A DNA stretch of 59,891 bases. Origin: Rhizomucor pusillus. Lineage: Eukaryota > Mucoromycota > Mucoromycetes > Mucorales > Lichtheimiaceae. Numbering within the stretch: the first letter of the stretch is position 1; every line of letters begins with the position of its first letter. The notes under the pieces were generated by a model that was given only the letters and a program-made list of their open reading frames with translations, did not search any database and was not told the origin of the DNA. The translations under genes and the position numbers were made by a program. The DNA lies in assembly GCA_900175165.2 (NCBI GenBank), contig FWWN02000141.1, positions 1-59,891 of the forward strand, given 5' to 3'. Below, piece by piece: positions 22,567 to 36,485 of the stretch.

Positions 22567-23078
22567 TCAGTTGCAACGGCTATGCACGAATGTTCGCATA
22601 GAAGGTGGCTGGTACATGTTACTGATAGACGCCGGTGCATTGTTCATGAGCCGTAAATGCTCGAGCGGTCTGTTTGCATGCGATGCTCCTGACTGGTAAA
22701 GCAGGGCTGGGAATGGCTCCCTGAAGAGGAGTCCTCGCAAACCTAATGCACAGCTTTAGTAAAGACAGTTGCATAGATCGTAACCAAAAAAATGCTTACT
22801 CATCCAAGCTGCTATCGACAATACAGAGCTCGCCATGTACTTGGATACTGTAGTGGCGTATGTCCGGCTGCTGCTGCTGCTGCTACCTGAGGGGCGACTG
22901 CAACGGAAACGAAATGAGTAATCGACGGCGTGAACCTTGACGCAATGATAACGTACCCAAACAAACTCGTTGTGCCCACAGCAAGGCCAATGCAAACACC
23001 AACAGCACCTCCCATGAATGCCCCGCGCTTCAGTTTGGAGTATAGCTTGTTACGTGATTCAAGGTGCTGCTGTTCCAT
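22567..23078 (-). CDS. Small membrane protein, possibly Mgr2/Romo1-like
   Basis: The start at 23078 opens exon 1 (MEQQHLESRNKLYSKLKRGA then FMGGAVGVCIGLAVGTTSLF), a glycine-rich helix typical of Mgr2/Romo1, which sits beside the TIM23 channel in the inner mitochondrial membrane. A 59-nt intron with GTACGT donor joins to a serine run (six Ser from a CTG/AGC microsatellite) and a second hydrophobic segment (YMASSVLSIAAWM). A third exon (LRGLLFREPFPALLYQSGAS) carries the frame to a stop at 22567. Total about 130 residues, longer than the usual 75-115 for the family, mostly because of the tail. The two-helix pattern with GG spacing supports the call, but identity is low and a lineage-specific membrane protein is a fair alternative. 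It is divergent from ATM1, with only 150 bp between starts. Confidence 0.45.
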
Positions 23079-23228
23079 TGCGGGATGCTAAAAGAGAGAA
23101 AGCAAGTGGAGACCTTGCTTGGGCGCTGCTGCAAAGTCGAAATTATTCAGGCACAGACCAGAGATGGAGCTCTTATTTTTTCCCGTTGCCAGCTGACTGT
23201 TACAGCAGACTGACAGCGGGTATTCGAT

Positions 23229-25401
23229 ATGTTAGCAAGAACCGCCCTCGCTGCCTCGCCATTGCGGGCATGTAGGCTGGTTCGACCCATAAATCAGCTG
23301 TCGGCAATATATCGACCGTCTTGCTCCCTGCAACCTATTACTCGACCTCGTCTTCCTACTACTCCCAACTTGACCGCACAATTCTTATCGCGACGAGTCT
23401 TCACCACAACAAAATCATGTCAACAGCAAGCTAAAAAGCCAGCGACGCCTGTTCAAGCAGAAGCTGCCAGAACTGCAACTGAGACTCACAAGCAACGAAA
23501 TGCAACCGACTGGGCGATTATTAAGCAACTCATGAAGTATATCTGGCCGAAACACGACAAGGGTGTCAAAGCGCGCGTCGTTATTGCGCTCTCACTTCTT
23601 GTTGGAGGCAAACTATTAAATGTAAATGTACCGTTCTTCTTTAAGGATGTTGTGGATTCTCTGAATATTACCTTCCCGGACGGTGTAACTTTGTGGACTG
23701 TTTGTGGAGCAACAATCATTGGATACGGTCTTGCACGGCTTGGAGCCAGCGCCTTCCAGGAACTTCGCAATGCAGTGTTCGCCGCCGTTGCACAGAAAGC
23801 AATTCGACGGGTTGCACTTAATGTTTTTGCTCACCTGCACCGCTTGGATTTATCGTTTCATCTGACTCGCCAAACTGGAGGTCTGAATCGCGCAATCGAT
23901 CGTGGTACGAAAGGTATCAGCTTCCTGCTCAGCTCCATGGTATTTCACGTCTTGCCAACCGCCTTGGAAATATCCATGGTTTGCGGTATCCTCGCTTACA
24001 AGTTTGGCACGCCTTACGCCATTGTCACGTTTACAACTATCCTGGCTTACACTGGTTTCACTGTGATAACGACCGCGTGGCGTACCCAGTTTAGAAAACA
24101 AGCAAATGCAGCAGACAACGAAGCAGCTACCAAAGCTGTCGACTCGCTGATCAACTTTGAGGCTGTCAAGTACTTTAATAATGAAAAATTTGAAGCAGAG
24201 CAGTACGATAAACCGTTGCAAAAATACGAACGTGCCTCCCTCAAGGTCGCATCGAGTTTAGCAGCTCTAAACGCAGGTCAAAACGCCATCTTCAGCACTG
24301 CCTTGACGGTGATGATGTATATGACAGCTCAAGGTGTGATGAATGGCACTATGACTGTTGGCGATGTTGTCATGGTGAATCAGCTCGTCTTCCAGCTTTC
24401 CATGCCGCTCAACTTTTTGGGTTCAGTGTATCGAGAACTGCGCCAGTCGCTTATTGATATGGATACAATGTTCAATCTAGAGAACCAAAAAGCCTTGATC
24501 CAGGATGCCCCAGATGCAAAGGACTTGGTTTTCAAGGGCGGAAACATTCGCTTTGAAAATGTGGTCTTTGGATACCACCCCGATCGACCCATTTTGAACG
24601 GTGTTAGCTTCACTGTGAATGCTGGAGAAAAGGCGGCCTTTGTAGGACCTAGTGGATGCGGGTAATGTAAAGAGTATCAATGGTTTGTTTGCTGATATGC
24701 AACTAAACAATAACGGATCATAGAAAATCTACGATTTTGCGTCTCCTCTTCCGTTTCTACGAACCACAATCTGGTGAAATCTACATTGACGATCAAAATA
24801 TTAAAGATATCAAGTTGGATAGCTTGCGCCGCGCTATTGGTGTTGTGCCACAAGACACTAGTTTGTTCAACAACACCATCTTTTACAACGTGCACTACGG
24901 ACGCATCGATGCAACTGAGCAAGAAGTATACGATGCTGCGCGCCGAGCCCAGATCCACGATGTTATCATGAGCCTGCCTGAGAAATACGAGACCAAAGTT
25001 GGCGAACGCGGCTTGATGCTCTCCGGCGGCGAGAAACAACGTGTATCCCTTGCTCGAACAATCCTCAAGAATCCACGTATTCTCTTCTTGGACGAAGCCA
25101 CTTCTGCGCTGGATACGCACACTGAACAATCCTTGCTCGCTAGTTTCCGTTCGATCTTGCGAGAGACCGGCATGACCAGCTTCCACATTGCTCACCGCTT
25201 GCGCACGATTGCTGATGCTGGTAAAACGCCAGATGAAATATTGGTGTACGGCTTCGACTTACCTGCATTATATTAGATAAAATCTTTGTGCTCAAGGAAG
25301 GCAAGATTGTGGAATCTGGATCTCACGAAAGCTTGATGCGTAAAGAAGGTGTATATAGAGAGATGTGGCACAGACAGGAAAACACTGGTGCCTATTTGTA
25401 A
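23229..25401 (+). CDS. ATM1: Mitochondrial ABC transporter Atm1
   Basis: Atm1 is a half-transporter of the inner mitochondrial membrane that exports a glutathione-linked sulfur/iron precursor needed for cytosolic and nuclear iron-sulfur proteins. The start at 23229 ([20 protein letters not shown]) opens an arginine-rich presequence. Six-helix membrane domain features include [35 protein letters not shown], a family signature, and [15 protein letters not shown], which carries glutathione-contact residues. The nucleotide-binding domain shows Walker A GPSGCGKST (split by an intron, about 24662-24723), signature [14 protein letters not shown] (from 25020), Walker [13 protein letters not shown] (about 25080) and the switch HIAHRL. 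A second intron (about 25220-25275) precedes [18 protein letters not shown]. The stop is at 25399-25401. About 690 residues, as in yeast. It lies between RIP1 and YME1, both mitochondrial. Confidence 0.97.
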
Positions 25402-25705
25402 ATGCATTCAAAACCGTAAACTAGTACTCATAGAGAAAACAACCCCTTACTCTTTTATTCTTTTGCGCCAATTTCTGGCTTCTTTGCTGAGATGTAAACT
25501 TTCATGCGCGCTTTTGGATGTCGAACGTGACACAAAGGCGCCAGTGGGTGGCCACTGCAGAGTCCGATTGTGGAGACCCCCTTTCGTCCCAACATCCTAT
25601 TCCAACCTTTCACTGGAACTTTACAGTACATACAAAAAACAGCGCTGTGAAAAGGAAACAGTGCTGCTGCTGCTTACATATTCGCTACTCTTATAAATAC
25701 TACCC
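25402..25705. other. ATM1 3' flank and YME1 promoter
   Basis: No gene. A TATAAATA run at about 25692 lies only 14 nt before the YME1 start, so it may mark AT-rich leader sequence rather than a working TATA box. Confidence 0.4.
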
Positions 25706-28173
<2,468 letters not shown>

Positions 28174-28963
28174 AAATTTGGAACGTTTTGAGTTATTTTT
28201 GCTGTCCCATTGTTGCTGCGGTTTTTCAATATTCCTAGACCCACTATATAAGAGCTACATGCAAACATCCCTAATACAATATTCTCTTTTGCTCACAACT
28301 CTATCCATACTGGAGAAGACTTCGCTGACTGATACATCAGAGGAGAAGATCATGATAAGAAGTGTGGATACATAGAAAGGCTTATGGTATGCATAGCTAA
28401 GCATAGATATCTAGAACTCAACGTTGTAATGCGGGAAGAGTGATAGAAACTAATATGTATACGCTGGGAAGTCAAATGCTGGCATGTCCAACCCATACCG
28501 TCGCATGGCCAATCAAAAGACGTTGAAGGTAAACCGATAATTTTTGAAACTCTTTAGGTTTTGGAAAAGATCAGTGTAAAGGTATTTGTTTGCCACAGGA
28601 AATTGCCACTTTTTCTTTCTCTTTGCACAGTCTCATCCCTTGGTGTTCATGTACGGGAATCAACTATGGAGTATATCTTTCTTTCAGGATACAGGCAATA
28701 TACTCATAATGTATGGTTTGGATAGTTACTACAAACATGTCAAAGATCAGATATTTCGGACATCAATAATGTTAAGGAAGATATTGATTTTGCTTGAGGA
28801 CGAACGCGCCAGATAGGATTTATTTTGTCAAGGTATGCATCACTCTATTTCTTTTTCTTAAAAGTTACACTGTATAAGGGAAGAAGAGAGGCTTAAGCCC
28901 AGTGAGTAACGTTGGGGTTGACAGCTGTAATAGAGTTTTTTTTATATTAGATCAGATAACAGA
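28174..28963. other. Intergenic between YME1 and SOD1 (convergent 3' ends)
   Basis: AT-rich, with short random open frames on the plus strand. TTTTTTTTATATTAGATC just right of 28930 is likely 3' flank of SOD1. No gene seen. Confidence 0.45.
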
Positions 28964-29608
28964 TCAGCGGGACATATTGTTCTTACCGCCAAGGACACCG
29001 CATGCCAATCGGGAACCGGCGTTGCCGTTCTCCAAGGAGGTGGGGTTGCCACCCTTGCCAAGATCATCGGTGCCATTGTGAAGGACGATACCGCGGCTAT
29101 ATTTTGGTAAGTAACGCAAACAAATACTGTTGATAATAATAATTTTTCCCGAAAAATTATTACCCAAGAACGGAGTAAGGTCCCTCCAAGTAGACCTTGT
29201 CAAGGGTCAAGGTGAAGTTGGCGGTGCCGTCTTCACCGACTTCAATGTTTCCAAAGTCGCCAACGTGTCTGTTCTGGTCGGTGGGTGCGCCGTGGGTACG
29301 GTTGAAGGGGTTGTAGTGTCCTCCAAGCGAATCACAGCCTTATTGGATGATGATGATGATGATGATGATGAAAAATTATCCTTTGTTAGTCCAGCATTGC
29401 TCTACCATCTCCACAACCATGCAGCGTGCAGCATACCGTTGCTGAGGTCACCGTATTGGTGAATGTGGAAACCGTGGCGACCAGGCGAGACGCCAGTAAG
29501 GTTGGCATGGATCACTGCCTTGCCGCAGTCGCCTGGAAGTTGGGTAATAGAGACATAGCCGAGGATAGCAGCGGTGGCGCTTTGCAAGACAGCGAATGCG
29601 TTGACCAT
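28964..29608 (-). CDS. SOD1: Cu/Zn superoxide dismutase
   Basis: Sod1 converts superoxide to hydrogen peroxide and oxygen in the cytosol and intermembrane space. The minus-strand start at 29608 ([20 protein letters not shown]) has no signal peptide. Exon 1 ends after [14 protein letters not shown] (copper ligands His46 and His48). Exon 2 has [14 protein letters not shown] and [11 protein letters not shown], giving the bridging His63, the zinc ligands and the family Asp83. Exon 3 has [16 protein letters not shown] (His120) and [10 protein letters not shown], with the disulfide cysteine, ending at 28964 with a slightly extended NNMSR tail. Length is about 155 residues, normal. Intron 1 (about 29339-29437) contains an ATG/CAT microsatellite. 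All metal ligands are intact. A TATA box lies about 45 nt upstream. Confidence 0.95.
29346..29370. repeat. SOD1: (GAT)8 microsatellite inside SOD1 intron 1
   Basis: Eight GAT units plus one base lie close to the intron's acceptor side. This is expected to be length-variable between strains. Confidence 0.9.
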
Positions 29609-29650
29609 ATTTATTACTATTGTAGCGGATCACGGAAAGGGTGGATGGCC

Positions 29651-29659
29651 CTTTATATA
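29651..29659 (-). promoter_or_regulatory. SOD1: TATA box of SOD1
   Basis: Reading on the minus strand, TATATAAAG lies about 45 nt before the ATG at 29608, embedded in a GCGCAC-rich context. Confidence 0.55.
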
Positions 29660-31506
29660 TGTGCGCGCTCGGCTTGCTTTCGTGCGCGCTCTTCTGGCCC
29701 TATAGATCGCCGTTTCGCAGGAAAACTCTTCTGAGTCCGGATAATTTCACAGTGTATGGAAGATTATCTGATTGTTGATTGTAGAGTGTCGGGAGTGACA
29801 TGAGTACGCGTTAATCGCTTTTCAAGGAAAAATGAACGGGTAATTGATCTCGCTCGGATGACAGACAGCACCGGATGCGTAGTGTATCTGATTGAGGAAA
29901 ACCGGTGGCTATACGCTGTCATTTTAACTCCTTTCTATTATTAAATTCAGTAGATCTACTTATTCCACAGATAACTCGGGTTGTTTCGCGCAGAAATGAT
30001 GAACTAAAGTACATGTGGGATTTGAGCTTTGACTTATTAATCTTGGTATGTTAGACCGTTGATGGATGGTCGACTGACCTGGGGACCTCGTACAGAGATC
30101 TCATTTCCCGGTTTGTGTTACAGTAATCCACAACCCGCTTTAGTTTTTTCAGCATCAAGAAATGATATATGAATGTTGATATTCCTGACTGAGGAGGTCA
30201 TTGTAGGAATCGCATGCTATGACGACTATCATCAATCATGAATTATGCATTGTTTTCGCTTGTGTCATCGGCTATTACTTAAGTCTCACTCTGCAGACAA
30301 CAAGCAGCGGGGGGAAGATGCGCGCGCAAATGTCAGCATGCAGAGTGGCTTCCTGCTGGAAGGAACTTCCATACAGCGTTAGCAAGATGAATGCTCTAAG
30401 CATAATCTACGACGCTGGATGTCTTATCATGATCTAGAGTGCTTTATTTTACCCGAATCAGTCTGTCGCAAACGCCGTTAGTTGGAAACTCGTCTTGAAA
30501 ATCTCATTTGTACTTCTAGTGCACTTTCCAGTTTTGCGCGCCTGCTTCCAGTGTACTATCGTTTTATTTAAGCTGCGTTTGTGAGATAAATTCTCCCAGA
30601 TGCTTCTCGATGTTCTTTAACAGGCAAGGATAGGCTTTTAAGAATTTTGTTCAATGACATATAATATAATGGTTGAAGATCAGCACAAATTCTGCTAAAG
30701 GTCTCACTTTCACGCAGTTTTATTAATCAGCCACTGAGAATCAACACGTATCGAGAACAGCAAGAGGTGAGCATATTAAGAACACTTGCTTGACATCTGC
30801 ACTTTGTATATCTAATAATCATATCAATGAATAGGCCAAATGTGTATCGTCGCGAGCGTCAGTCCGAATGAACCGAAATTCGACTGCGGTATGTTTGCAG
30901 GAGCCAAGAGGATGCAGAACGGAGGCTTGAGAACCAAGAGAGCATATCCTATCAGGGAGAAGGAGGATCTGTTCCAATTATGGTTGTTTTTACGGCTCTG
31001 GGATAATCCACGGATAGGAAAAGGAATGCAGTTTTCGCTTTATATTGTGAGGATAGAGATCTGTACTTCAACTACCACCATCACTGCTCGAAAGATGCCT
31101 AAGGTAGGATAGTCTGCAGCAAGATTCTCCAGAAATTATACAAGAGCCTACTTTAGTGCGCAGGCCTTTGCTCCATCAGTATGACAACTGACAGGTCAGT
31201 CGCACCGGATAACGGAATAGCCGTGGCGTTGTCTACAGGCAAGTGGGAGAATAAATCATCAGATCGGCTCTATTTTCTTCTACACCTGAGATTTTCATCT
31301 CGAATTACAATAGTTTTCCCAGCCAAAAACACAGAGGTTTGCGATTTGTCGTTCAGCTAGGAAAAAGCAAGCATTGTTTCATCCTCGAAGCGAAGAGAGA
31401 GGGAAACAAGCTTGCTCTTTTATGTAATAAGAAATTCAGAATCTTCCAGAATGACTTTTCTACCATGGTCGAGCCAGCTGAATCGGTATTGGCGCGTTAT
31501 TTTATT
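29660..31506. other. Gene-poor stretch
   Basis: SOD1 upstream region followed by AT-rich DNA with short frames in all six phases (for example 30840-31112 plus). No recognisable domain, RNA gene or repeat was found. Confidence 0.4.
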
Positions 31507-32387
31507 TCATTTTTTGATAGACTTGAAGATGGCGTCACCAAAACCAACAATTGTACGTTGCTGAAGGTTCTCTACTCCTTGCGATTCCCGTTGCTCATTT
31601 CTCGTCTGTTTAAAAAAAATGCTTGAGGGAAATTGGGGATTCAGTAGCCCAAGAACCTGCTGCCGCCAATGTCCTCCAGAAAACTTCGTCTTGCAAAAAG
31701 AAGAGAACAGCAATCGATGTTCTCTATGTCGGTATGCTGAATTAAAATTCATCAGCTTCCCATACATTTCGTTGTGAGTATCAACTTTTGCAAGAAATTC
31801 GTTAAGATCGGCGACCATCAACGATGCGTCGCTCATTTGAGTATAAAATTTTTGCACGTTTCCCTTTTGCGACAGAAGTTGGTCCCATCGCCGCAAGGAA
31901 CACTGAACCGTCGTCGTACAGTTTTGCAATAGAGTCCAGCTCTGACTGTAGAATGGTTAATTGCATGTAATTCGTTTCTCTGTAAGAATAGCTGCATCCG
32001 GTATGGAAAGTAAACACTGTTCTGGTGATTACCATCAAAGCGAGCGCCGATCTTTTTTTCCGATACTCGTTGGCGTTCGCACCGTTCGTATATTGGTCGC
32101 AAGCCGGCATGAGTTTAAAATTGCTTGATGTCTCGTTCGTCATTTCCAGCGAGCTGCAGAACTTGCCTAAGGCTGGTTAAGAAGGACACTTTAGGCCGTA
32201 TGACCTGATACAGCACTTTGTGGTATGCTTCCACTGCCTTTGTTGTCCTGGAAGCCTGATTTCGCAGCGGAAAATCATACTTTGCAATAATTAGACTGTG
32301 ATTGGCTAAGACGTTGGCTGCCAGGCACGAATCAAGTGTAAAAAGGTTCTGTCTGGCTAGGTTAAAGTCGAGTGCTTTTGGGTTCAT
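31507..32387 (-). pseudogene. Helical protein gene interrupted by two frame changes
   Basis: The minus strand starts MNPKALDFNLARQNLFTLDS at 32387 and continues through AVEAYHKVLYQVIRPKVSFL and TSLRQVLQLAGNDERDIKQF. The frame then stops, but one T removed from TTTT near 32115 continues it with KLMPACDQYTNGANANEYRK. A normal intron (GTAATC..CTACAG, about 31949-32035) leads to SELDSIAKLYDD. One G removed from GG near 31908 then continues it with LRRWDQLLSQKGNVQKFYTQ and DASLMVADLNEFLAKVDTHN. Beyond about 31740 the sequence loses protein character until a stop at 31507. The segments are strongly helical. Vague similarity to the N-terminal helices of autophagy scaffold Atg17 is possible but unproven. 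Two one-base shifts and a missing C-terminus suggest a pseudogene; sequencing error is the alternative. Confidence 0.45.
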
Positions 32388-33615
32388 GATCTGCACGACT
32401 TTCCTTGTACGAGAAACGGCTCAGCTGTCCAAGACACTTCTTCCACTGAACAAGCCAACAAAGAGCGTCTGGTGGAGCTCATCACCAAACGTCCTGTACG
32501 AATTATCCATAGAAGAACTTGCAGAATTCCATCAAAATTGTTAGATTTAAATAATTTCCTGCTCAACAAACTGGAACCTAATAAAAGATCGTGCAAACTA
32601 TAAGCTCCTGTGTGACGATGTCAGGTAGAGGGATATTCATGGAATTGCATGGTGACTCTACAAGCTTTCATCCTCAAGACTAGCCAGCCAGGGACGAGCT
32701 TGAAAAATTTTTACAGCTGACTTTATTCGGGACAGGTTCACGGTATAAAAGGGTGGAGCTGGGTGGCGCCCGTCTGTTTTCTTTTCTTTAGACAAATCTT
32801 CCAGAATATTGGAAAGTATGATGATACATCCGGCTATTTTACGATCAAGCTTCCGCGTAAGGTTCTGCCTAGTGCGGGAGGACTGAAGAAGCATGCTGGG
32901 CCACCTATAGCACACCCATACAGCGTGTACGGTGTAGGATCTGACTATGTCCAATATTGAAGATTTGTTTGTTCTAGTCGAACAAAAGACTGGGATAAAT
33001 TGAAGAAAACGATGAAAATGAAAATGAAAATGGGGAATGCTGTGAAAAGTATACAGGATCTTTCCTTGCAGTCGTAGAAGACTCATACCGGTTTGTTCTG
33101 TTTGAGGATTGTTTATCGTCGACAAAGTTTGTTCAGGATGGAAGTCTAAGCCTCCGCTCCAAAGTATGAAAATGAGCTGACTGTGAAAACTAAACCAGCT
33201 CTTGCGGTGTAGACGGTGGTGCTAGGTAGCTTGGTGATAATAGAGAGTAATGGCCAACTCAGGAGTTCCATTCCACCCAATCCTCTTGGATTTTAAAGTT
33301 GACAGACTACTAACTGAGTCAAATTCTTGCAATTGGAAGTTATCAGCATTCTTAACGTAGCACAGATATTTATATTGTACAGTAGCTAGTGAAAAGGGAG
33401 AAAAAATGGAATACGATGCCATATTTTTCTGTACACATACGAATGCTGTTTGGAAAGGGAACAATGGAAACGAAGAATATGCTGCAGGCGTGGTTTATAG
33501 GGTCGTGGAGAGTTGCTAGGTAAGGTGGTAAGGTGGGGTGCGGTGTGTGCGTGTGTGTGTAGACGGTCGGAAGAATGGAAATTGACAATGTGTGTTTTAA
33601 GATACGGTGGGAACG
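32388..33615. other. Intergenic, no supported gene
   Basis: A 155-codon minus-strand frame (32658-33125) contains a (FH)n run that arises from a GAAAAT repeat near 33008-33032, and it lacks other protein character. A GT-rich run lies at 33538-33560. Nothing else was recognised. Confidence 0.4.
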
Positions 33616-34869
33616 TTAAGAGCTCGAAGAACACGAGGAGATAGGCGAGGATGCTGTTGTACCAGTATCGGATGCAGCTGCTGTTGCAATGGTTTCTTCT
33701 TCTTTAGCTGTTGTTATTCGTGTCTTTTCAGCCGCGCGTTGTTTCCTTTCCAATTTGGCGTAGTCTGAAGCTTGCAAGTCAGCAACAGCTCAGTTTGATG
33801 TTGAAAATTACAATTATACTCACGTAATCCACATGCGTTGCAGAGTGTGCGCGCGCCATCAGGACCCCTTCGCCACTCTGGCGTCTCGGATATATTGCAA
33901 GAATGGCATCTACCTTGGAAAGGAGCTCTCTAAGGAATCAGACAATATTTCGTTAGCGGTCTTGTACGAATTGGCGGAATAAACACAAAACTGTTCACTA
34001 TTTACCTTGCGCTTCCGTTGCCGAAGTACCCTCAAATCGTTGCTGTCTATTTGCTCCCCCTTTGCGTTTCATGTATTAGAGGAAAAATATCGCAAAAAAG
34101 CTCTCATTGACGATGAATGACATACATAGTAATAGAGTCGTCGCTTCTCTTGCTGTGCCGCTAACTGGTGTTTCTGTAAACGCAGGAGTGCATTCAATAC
34201 TTCGTTTGCGCGGCCAATCATTTCGTCCACCCATGGGCGCGGATTGCCGTCCGGTGTCAGCAAAGGAAATTGAGAAGATGAACACCATGTACGCTCTCGA
34301 CTAACTGTATCGCGCATGCTACTGCATTGTTCAATAATCTAAACATCCTATCAATATGCAAATGATACATAGAGTACTACAGCTAAAGACACTTACCTGA
34401 TCCATATCCTTGTAAATATTGGTTAACACTGCAGTGGAAGGAGAAGGCTGAACTTGGATGTGACGATGGAAAGCGGAAGGCGGGTTGAGACGCACGTTCT
34501 TTTCAAAAGGTATATCCTCATGTCTGGACGGCGGCGAGGGCAAGGACATGGCCGGCAGAATCGTTCTCTCTGGGGTAGGTGGCCATCGGGCGTCAATCGA
34601 GGAAATAGGAGGCAATACTGGTCGCGACGAAGAGCTTGTATCATCCTCAAATTAGTATCAAAAAAGACAGAGCCTTGAGCTTGTTTAAACAAAGCGCTTA
34701 CCTGGATAGGGGCTGCATGGAACTGAAAGGGAAGAAAAGAAGTATACAACCAGGTAGCGTGGTCGATCTGAAAAAACCTGAACTGTATCTCATTTGTTTA
34801 ATTACGTATAATACGTTTTAAACACTGTACCAACGCCGGTGCCTCGGAGCGGTGCGCCGTAAGAGTCAT
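33616..34869 (-). CDS. GATA-type zinc-finger transcription factor, NsdD/SUB-1-like
   Basis: Factors of this class bind GATA sites and control sexual development, conidiation timing and light responses in other filamentous fungi. The likely start is 34869 ([13 protein letters not shown]), followed in phase by [20 protein letters not shown]. Middle exons give [11 protein letters not shown], then [20 protein letters not shown] and [20 protein letters not shown], an N-terminal region seen in NsdD-like proteins. A short basic exon ([11 protein letters not shown]) precedes the finger: [20 protein letters not shown] then [20 protein letters not shown], encoded across an intron near 33830. All four zinc Cys are present (CHSC, CNAC). 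The C-terminal tail is Ser/Thr-rich and ends CSSSS at 33616. About 255 residues in seven exons, shorter than Dikarya NsdD (about 460). The finger is diagnostic; which regulator it corresponds to is inferred. Confidence 0.85.
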
Positions 34870-36077
34870 TTTTACAGCCTTAGTCTCATGAAGATGAATG
34901 GTTTGGTACGGATAACAATGGATATTACATGTACTCCATACAGTGCAAATTTGAATGTAGGTAACTATGTAGGTTCTCTGCTACTGCTTGCATTAACTGT
35001 GGAACGCTCCAAACGTATAAAACGTTTTAAACAAATCCGAAATCGCGGCTGACAGCTGATCTCAGAAACTTGGAAGTGGTTCCACCGTCTTTCCTTCTTT
35101 GGTTGTCCAACCCAAACTCACCACTCATGATCAAGATTCGCTATCCGGCCTCTCGGCTTCACCTTTTCTTTTGCCTTCATATTCATTCAACGATATGCCA
35201 GCTTACATACAGATATACCTTCTCAGCAAATTCTGATCAATTATCAATTATATTGCTAAAATCTACTCCCAACGGCCTGCATTCATTTGCAAAAGAGACT
35301 TATCCTTGACGAATGCTCCATATCTTGCCAGGTCGCCAGTTGCATCGCTGATTATGAACCTTCTATCGACATCTTTTCGCTTCGCTGAATCTTGGCCTGA
35401 TCTACATATCACATCTCCGAGATGCAACGAGATCAACTGAAGATGTATTGGATTTATATCTCTATGTACGAGCGAATACAGAAAAGACGATGTGTTACGG
35501 GCGCCCACATTCTGAAAATAGTTTCATTGTAAAAGCTCTATCATCACCATGAGAAGCGTCAACGAACCAACGGAGATAACCCTTTGCGTTTGACCGATGT
35601 TCGGTCTTGGACATGATAGATTTCGGATTGGGATTCTGAGCAAATCACATGAACAGATGCGATAAAAACAATAGCGGACGTGCAATATCTTCAACGAATG
35701 GAAAGAGAGATCTCGGGGGCAGCACGCTGTTGGACTTATCAATCGTCGTATATTATAGCTCAATGCGATGTGAAAGAAGAGGTTAGGAATCTTGTCCGCA
35801 ACTTTGGAGACTCTCTTACTGTGAATCTCTAGTTGGATGGTTCTTGCTACACCTTTTTCCACATTAAAGTTCGAGTGTGTGTTTACGGTGCTGATGACAA
35901 CAAGCATAATTAATAAAGCATCTTCCAAACGCAGCACTCGTGCGCTCTGATATCGACTTTTAGCATTTGCTAAATTAGACTATACGTCAAATCTTTACTT
36001 CAACACAATAGAATCTGATATTATTATTTTTAGCATTTTCAAACGAAGATTGACAGGAGGCAAACCGCCGAGACAGA
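34870..36077. other. Gene-poor stretch with a possible kinase-like fragment
   Basis: Minus-strand frame 35263-35508 contains SLVHRDINP, resembling a kinase catalytic loop (HRD), and RRFIISDATGDLARYGAF. No glycine loop, DFG motif or other kinase segment was found, so it is at best a fragment. Minus-strand frame 35524-35937 has no recognised motif. No other feature was seen. Confidence 0.3.
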
Positions 36078-36476
36078 TTAGGAGATTACATTCACACTTT
36101 CTGCTGACTCAATATAGTGCGCGAAATATGTTCTAGACAATGCTTCTGCCCGCACTGTCGAGACATAAATTGGGTTTTTAGTTACCTGTAACCAGCACCG
36201 ATCACGGTAGCGTTGAAGGTAGAAGTAATGGTTTTGCCGTGATGTTATTTGGAACATGGAAAGGTAAGAAAGAATTGCATCGTAAGCTTCTTCATTTAAT
36301 CCACTCTTTTCTGTGTATAGTTTACAGAAGTCTGTTGCAAGATGATAATAAATACTGATGCGAATGTATGAAGCTTTGTTGACTGATAAAAGTTGTGACA
36401 ACCATTCGTGAATAGATACAGTAAAAGAATGGATTCCAGTCCATTTAGTTTGGTACGGGATAATGGTAAGATACAT
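36078..36476 (-). CDS. Uncertain ORF downstream of CBP6
   Basis: A 132-codon frame begins MYLTIIPYQTKWTGIHSFTV only ten bases beyond the CBP6 stop, on the same strand. It contains VNKASYIRISIYYHLATDFC, LNEEAYDAILSYLSMFQI and YLQRYRDRCWLQVTKNPIYV. The composition is protein-like and rich in aromatic residues, without low complexity. The position within the expected CBP6 3' untranslated region argues against an independent gene. It could be a remnant or chance. No family is recognised. Confidence 0.2.
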   Translation of the reverse strand: MYLTIIPYQTKWTGIHSFTVSIHEWLSQLLSVNKASYIRISIYYHLATDFCKLYTEKSGLNEEAYDAILSYLSMFQITSRQNHYFYLQRYRDRCWLQVTKNPIYVSTVRAEALSRTYFAHYIESAESVNVIS

Positions 36477-36485
36477 GTATTATGT

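Noticed and set aside
32658..33125. 155-codon minus-strand ORF with an FHFHFH run
   Set aside because: The run comes from a GAAAAT repeat read in reverse. The rest has no protein character.
35524..35937. 137-codon minus-strand ORF
   Set aside because: Hydrophobic and basic mix without motif. Checked in neighbouring frames for kinase or transporter segments and none was found.
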